Assembly (NCBI RefSeq): GCF_017874715.1
Contig: NZ_JAGGLR010000002.1
Span: 464,626 to 528,625 of the forward strand
Direction of reading: 5' to 3'
Source: Streptomyces iranensis
GTDB taxonomy: Bacteria > Actinomycetota > Actinomycetes > Streptomycetales > Streptomycetaceae
DNA: 64,000 nt
Under the pieces are notes generated by a model. The model was not told the origin of the DNA and ran no database searches. It worked only from the letters and a program-made list of their open reading frames with translations. The position numbers and the translations under genes are program-made. Of this stretch, positions 59,864-64,000 are shown in pieces (within the stretch, counting starts at the first letter, position 1; every line of letters begins with the position of its first letter).

Positions 59864-62734
59864 GACATCGGATCGCATATCAGCCTGGATATCGGCGACG
59901 AGCTTCTTCGCCGCCGCCAGCTTCGGCCCGTAGGCCTCGGGGTCCGTGGCGTCGAGCGCGGTGAAGATGTCCACGGCTTCCCGCGCCCGGGTGAGCGCCT
60001 GGTCCCGCCGACCGGACTGCCGAAGATAGGGGATCGTCGGATACAGCAGCCAGTCGCCCAGCCCGCCGCGGTACCTCGCGGGGGTCTCGGTGGCGAGTCG
60101 GCGGAGCAGGTCGGTGGCCTCGACCGCGCGCTGTACGCCCTGGGCATGATCGGGTCTGCCCCACAAGGCCTGCGCCAGATTGACCAGCGTCCACGCCTTT
60201 CGCCAGAGGAGCTCACCGGACCCGGGTTGTTCGTGGATGACCTGGTCGTAGAGGCCGAGCGCCTCCAGCATGCGGGCGATGGCCTCGTCGTGGCGGCCAC
60301 TGCCCATCAGATACGTGCCCGCCGGGAACACCAGCCACTGTGCGAGCCCGGTCCGGTAGGTGGGTTTCGTGGTGGCGAGTCGGCGGAGCAGGTCGGTGGC
60401 CTCGACCGCGCGCTGTACGCCCTGGGCATGATCGGGTCTGCCCCACAGGGCCTGCGCCAGATTGACCAGCGTCCACGCCTTTCGCCAGGGAAGCTCACCG
60501 ATTCCGGGTTGTTCGTGGATGAGCTGGTCGTAGAGGCCGAGCGCCTCCAGCATGCAGGCGATGGCCTCGTCGTGGCGGCCACTGCCCATCAGATACGTGC
60601 CCGCCGGGAACACCAGCCATTGCGCGAGCGTCGCACGGTAGCCGGGGTCCAGGGCCACCACCTCGCGGGCGACCGCGATCGCGTCGGCCGCCCGCGCGTT
60701 GGCCTCGTCGCGGGCCGGGCCCGGCAGGTTCCACAGGGTTTGGGCCCTCGCCACCAGAGCTCGCGCATCCGCGATCCGGGCCGACGCGGCGGGCGTGGCC
60801 GTGTCGTAGAAGCATGTCAGGAGCTTCGGCACCTCGCCGATCTCGCTGCCGGAGTCGACCCGGTAGAGCGACACGCTTCCCGCCGCCACCGACACCGCGG
60901 CGACCTCGGCATACGACCACCAGGGCGGTCCGAGCCGCAGCGGCGCCGACCACTGCGGCTGCTGGGGATCCCGGTGGACGGTCTGAACGCGGCTGTCCCG
61001 GCCCTGCCAGAACCAGTTGACCCGCCGGTCCCCGGCCACCGCCGGGACGGTCGTATAGGGCACGCCCCATTTGGTGAGGTGCCGCGGGGTGGCCTCGGCC
61101 GGGGCGCTCCAGCCGCCGTCGTAGTGGATGTTCCACATGGACCCGAACGTGCCCTGCCAGACCACATCGGCCTTTCCGTCGCCGGTGCCCATGGCGTGGA
61201 TGGACGACGCGAAGTCGTTCCCGGGGAATTCGGCGATCTGCGCGGGTGCGCTCCACGCGGGGTCGGCCGCGTGGGAATCGTAGGTGACGCCGTGCACCGT
61301 GCGGTCGTTCATGGTCCACACCGCCAGCACCACCCCGGGCGACGGGCAGGCCACCGTGAGGTCCGAGCCCAGCGAAATGGCGCCCGCCGGGGTCGCCGCC
61401 CGCGGTGGCCCCCACGCCCCCTTCGCGTCCTGGAACGCGGCCATCAGCGTGCCGGTGCCATTGTCCCGCCACACCACGACGACCGAGCCCGGTGTCGCGG
61501 CGGCCTCGGCATACGAGACATCGGTGGTGTCGCCGCTCACCCTGACCGGAGCGTCCAGCCATCCGGTCGGCCGGGTGGGATCGGTGCGCGTGGCGTAGAC
61601 GCCGCCGTCCTTGCCCCGCATCACCACGGTGATGAGGCCCGGCCCCGATGCCAGGGCGCGCGGCGTGGGTTCCTCCCGTACCGTGTTCTCCGCGCTGATG
61701 GCCACCGACGGTTTCCAGGCCGGCGCTGCCGCGGTGGAGTCGTAGGACGTGGTACGGAGCTGTCCCTTGCCCGGATCCCGCCATACCAGCACGGTGTGCC
61801 CCGGCCGGTCCGACGCCGCGGCCAAGGACACCATGCTGTCCGGCACCTCCGCCGGGGCCCAGGGGGACCATCCTGGTGTGCGCGGGTCCTTGGCCCAGTG
61901 AGCCACGGTGTCGTGGAAGCCCATGAGTTTGGCCAGCCCCGTCCTGACCCGCATATCGGCGCGCAGCTGATCGGCGTAGTAGGACCGGGCGTCGTCGTAC
62001 TCGGCCTGCCCTCCCGGACGCCACCCGACTTCGGTGTGTCCCGTGTCGTAGCCGGTGATGTGGTCCACGCACTGGTGGGCCAGGAAGTAGCTGCCACGGT
62101 CGTCCGGACCGCCACCGGTATGCGGTTCGATGGCCTGGTCGGCGTGTTGGAACACCCAGTCCAGCCGTGCCGCGTGCCGGGTCAGCTCCTCGCGGGCCAG
62201 CCGGTCCTCGCGGTACTGCGGATTGAGCCCGGCGATCACGCCGAACCGGACGGTCAGCACATAGACATAGGCGATATACGCCAGCCGGTGATCGAACACG
62301 CTTTCCGGTGAATTCGGATCCGGGCGGTAGAAGTAGGAGTCGCCCTCCAGCAGCGTATTCGCCGCCAGCCGGGAGTTGTCGTCCGCGTTGGACCGCAGCA
62401 GCGGGTCCTTGCGCCCGCCCACGGCCCAGGAGTTGAGCTCGTCCGTGGCCGTGCGGGCCCGCCCGCGCAGCCCCTCCAGATCGCGCCGCAGGGCGAGGAC
62501 ATACGCCTGCTGCTCGACTCTGACCGCCTGCTTCACGGCCTCCATCACCTCGTCGAACCGCCCTTGCAGGGCGACGAAATCCTGATGCAGCACCTCCAGC
62601 CTGGCCAGGATCTCCTCTTCGGGAGTGGGGCTGTGGCTGCCGAGGCGAACGAAGGCGACGATGCCCTGGTATGCCTCGTACGCCTTCTTGCCCGCTTCAT
62701 AGACCGCCAGTGCGGTGGCGATGGGCGTGGCCAT
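59858..62734 (-). CDS. Helical N-terminus, beta-propeller-like centre, duplicated TPR C-terminus
   Basis: The 958-residue protein is not recognised as a family. Residues 1-270 are helical (YEAGKKAYEAYQGIVAFVRLG, heptad-like EILARLEVLHQDFVALQGRFDEVMEAVKQAV). Residues about 285-640 show repeated beta blades with V-W-R-D-type motifs (TVLVWRDPGKGQLR, VVVVWRDNGTGTLM, ADVVWQGTFGSMW). The C-terminus has TPR-like units of 94 residues: two are nearly identical (LAQWLVFPAGTYLMGSGRHD occurs twice) and a third is degenerate. ATG 62734 follows GAGGGGG. There is no signal peptide or catalytic motif. A scaffold or conflict-type role is conceivable but unproven. Confidence 0.72.
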   Translation of the reverse strand: MATPIATALAVYEAGKKAYEAYQGIVAFVRLGSHSPTPEEEILARLEVLHQDFVALQGRFDEVMEAVKQAVRVEQQAYVLALRRDLEGLRGRARTATDELNSWAVGGRKDPLLRSNADDNSRLAANTLLEGDSYFYRPDPNSPESVFDHRLAYIAYVYVLTVRFGVIAGLNPQYREDRLAREELTRHAARLDWVFQHADQAIEPHTGGGPDDRGSYFLAHQCVDHITGYDTGHTEVGWRPGGQAEYDDARSYYADQLRADMRVRTGLAKLMGFHDTVAHWAKDPRTPGWSPWAPAEVPDSMVSLAAASDRPGHTVLVWRDPGKGQLRTTSYDSTAAAPAWKPSVAISAENTVREEPTPRALASGPGLITVVMRGKDGGVYATRTDPTRPTGWLDAPVRVSGDTTDVSYAEAAATPGSVVVVWRDNGTGTLMAAFQDAKGAWGPPRAATPAGAISLGSDLTVACPSPGVVLAVWTMNDRTVHGVTYDSHAADPAWSAPAQIAEFPGNDFASSIHAMGTGDGKADVVWQGTFGSMWNIHYDGGWSAPAEATPRHLTKWGVPYTTVPAVAGDRRVNWFWQGRDSRVQTVHRDPQQPQWSAPLRLGPPWWSYAEVAAVSVAAGSVSLYRVDSGSEIGEVPKLLTCFYDTATPAASARIADARALVARAQTLWNLPGPARDEANARAADAIAVAREVVALDPGYRATLAQWLVFPAGTYLMGSGRHDEAIACMLEALGLYDQLIHEQPGIGELPWRKAWTLVNLAQALWGRPDHAQGVQRAVEATDLLRRLATTKPTYRTGLAQWLVFPAGTYLMGSGRHDEAIARMLEALGLYDQVIHEQPGSGELLWRKAWTLVNLAQALWGRPDHAQGVQRAVEATDLLRRLATETPARYRGGLGDWLLYPTIPYLRQSGRRDQALTRAREAVDIFTALDATDPEAYGPKLAAAKKLVADIQADMRSDVS
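60087..60627. repeat. Tandem 282-bp near-identical duplication inside the TPR gene
   Basis: The block at about 60087-60345 recurs 282 bp further at about 60369-60627 with few differences, most of them silent or conservative. Long runs such as CGTCGTGGCGGCCACTGCCC are identical in both copies. The period equals 94 codons, so the frame is kept. Confidence 0.8.
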
Positions 62735-63266
62735 ATCCGGTGTACCCCCTCGGCCTGTGCCCCCGCGGGCACGCCTGGGCCAAGTGAACCACCGGGCGGC
62801 CACACACATGCTGGAGTGAACCTCGAGCGCCCCCGCCCGCCTCGGCATACGCGGGCGAGGGCGCTGCGGCGGTCAGTCGCACCGGCCGCACAGGTATCCA
62901 CGCCGCAGAGCGGGCCGGGACCTGGCCGGCACCGGCACAGGCGCCCACCGGCCGCGGTGTGCCCGGGGCGGCGGCGGACCGTACGGCGACTGCCAGGCCG
63001 GCCGTTCGGGTCGTACGGAACACACGTTCATCCGCTTCAGGACGGTGAGTTCGGACACGGAGTTACACCAGTTTCAGTGAGCAGACCACAGCGAAAAGGA
63101 GCACGTCGCACAGGTGCGACGCGCGACAGATCAGCGCTTGGAGGGGTCTCACTCGGTGTACAACGGCACGTCCTTGACGGGGTGACAGTGGGCGGGAGCA
63201 CGGTAGCGGCACACGGGAGTGCGGCTCCACTGATTTTCGGGGGGGGTGATGCCTGGCGGTGGCGGC
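62735..63266. other. Intergenic region without recognisable gene
   Basis: About 530 bp between the TPR gene start and the LuxR fragment. Open frames on either strand are low-complexity and lack family motifs. No clear promoter palindrome or RNA was identified. Confidence 0.4.
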
Positions 63267-63440
63267 TCAGCCTTCCAGGTAGGCGAGTACCGCCAGGACC
63301 CGGCGGTTGTCGTCCTCGGACGGTTCGAGTCCGAGTTTGTTGAAGATGTTGTAGCTGTGCTTGCTGACGGTCTTCTCGCTGACGAACATCCGCGCCGGGT
63401 CCTCGCCCTCCCGTTTGCACAAGCCGAATCCGGTGTGCCC
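63267..63440 (-). pseudogene. C-terminal LuxR-type HTH fragment
   Basis: The reverse frame reads MFVSEKTVSKHSYNIFNKLG, then LEPSEDDNRRVLAVLAYLEG and a stop. This is the end of a NarL/FixJ regulator DNA-binding domain. The conserved LTxRExEVL part of the HTH and the whole receiver domain are missing; upstream sequence does not continue the family. Most of the gene was lost. Confidence 0.65.
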
Positions 63441-63501
63441 CTGCTCTCACTGTTGGATGCGACCCGCTCACCCAGCACTCGGGCAGCGGCTTGGTCCGAT
63501 G

Positions 63502-64000
63502 TCAGCCCTTGCGGGTCTTGACCTCCTCGGTCAGCTGCGGGACGACCTCGAAGAGGTCGCCGACCACGCCGTAGTCGACCAGATCGAAGATCGGAGCCTC
63601 GGCATCCTTGTTCACGGCCACGATGGTCTTCGAAGTCTGCATACCGGCCCGGTGCTGGATCGCACCCGAGATACCCGCCGCGATGTACAACTGCGGAGAC
63701 ACCGACTTACCCGTCTGACCCACCTGATTGGTATGCGGATACCAGCCCGCGTCCACCGCCGCACGCGACGCACCCACCGCCGCACCCAGCGAATCAGCCA
63801 GAGCCTCCACCACGGGGAAGTTCTCCGCACCACCCACACCCCGACCCCCGGAAACCACAATCGCGGCCTCGGTCAGATCCGGACGCCCCGTCGACTCACG
63901 CGCCATACGCGAAACCACCTTCGTACCCCTCGCCTGCTCCGAGAAGGACACCTCCAGCGCCTCGACCGCCCCCGCGGCCGCAGCCGCCTCCGGGGCGGCG
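63502..64000 (-). CDS. etfA: Electron transfer flavoprotein subunit alpha, C-terminal part
   Basis: The frame, open at the window edge, encodes the FAD-binding C-terminal domain of Etf[48 protein letters not shown] and [31 protein letters not shown] contain the strongly conserved FAD contacts. With EtfB, which is expected beyond the edge, it passes electrons from acyl-CoA dehydrogenases to the respiratory chain. The visible part ends normally at 63502. Confidence 0.92.
   Translation of the reverse strand, partial: AAPEAAAAAGAVEALEVSFSEQARGTKVVSRMARESTGRPDLTEAAIVVSGGRGVGGAENFPVVEALADSLGAAVGASRAAVDAGWYPHTNQVGQTGKSVSPQLYIAAGISGAIQHRAGMQTSKTIVAVNKDAEAPIFDLVDYGVVGDLFEVVPQLTEEVKTRKG

Overview
The window is chromosomal DNA of a high-GC actinomycete, almost certainly a Streptomyces or close relative. 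Coding regions are strongly GC-rich at third codon positions, GTG and TTG starts are common, and the protein families are typical of the genus (SpoIIE/PP2C-GAF phosphatase, RsbW-like ATPase, MmyB-type XRE regulators, CGNR and ROK regulators, FHA-ABC transporter). No rRNA, tRNA, CRISPR array or intact insertion sequence was seen. The gene content is accessory and catabolic rather than core.

Layout. 0-9 kb: a recombination junction joining a 5'-eroded aldo/keto reductase to the tail of an MmyB-type regulator, a proline-rich membrane protein, an amidase, a large Tat-exported discoidin-domain protein, a beta-lactamase-fold serine hydrolase and an XRE regulator. 9-17 kb: alpha/beta hydrolase, ROK regulator, a STAND ATPase with an N-terminal zinc ribbon, a TauE exporter divergent from an AraC regulator, and a GAF-PP2C-HATPase phosphatase. 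17.4-27.4 kb: a compact catabolic island with three operons and three regulator-scale palindromic sites. It holds a hydroxyisobutyrate-type dehydrogenase, a CMD-like protein, a GntR regulator, an M20 amidohydrolase, two paralogous cyclic-imidase-like deacetylases, a CapA-like phosphoesterase, an IclR regulator, an alpha/beta hydrolase and an MFS importer. Together these suggest uptake and hydrolysis of an amide or imide compound. 27.4-32.9 kb: CitE-like lyase, MaoC-like hydratase, LysR regulator, CoA-transferase and acyl-CoA dehydrogenase, the gene set expected for itaconate (or a related methyl-dicarboxylate) degradation.

33-47.7 kb: secreted HAD phosphatase, DinB and PatB/MalY pair, a RidA remnant, MFS transporter, hypothetical protein, RsbW-like ATPase, CGNR regulator, a reverse-strand run of small enzymes (LysR, SnoaL-like, beta-propeller, VOC, DJ-1, APH), an ABC-transporter remnant, and a quinone-oxidoreductase/TetR pair with a clear operator. 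48-53.6 kb: a double-FHA ABC exporter, a bidirectional terminator, a DUF4232-like lipoprotein, a TetX-like monooxygenase and an NTF2-like protein. 53.7-59.9 kb: four extracytoplasmic or membrane genes of YtkA/FixH/CopC-like character, divergent from a NarL-type two-component system, with a perfect 18-bp palindrome between them. This is the best candidate for an undescribed system, possibly copper-related. 59.9-64 kb: a propeller-TPR protein with a recent 282-bp internal duplication, a LuxR fragment and the 3' end of etfA.
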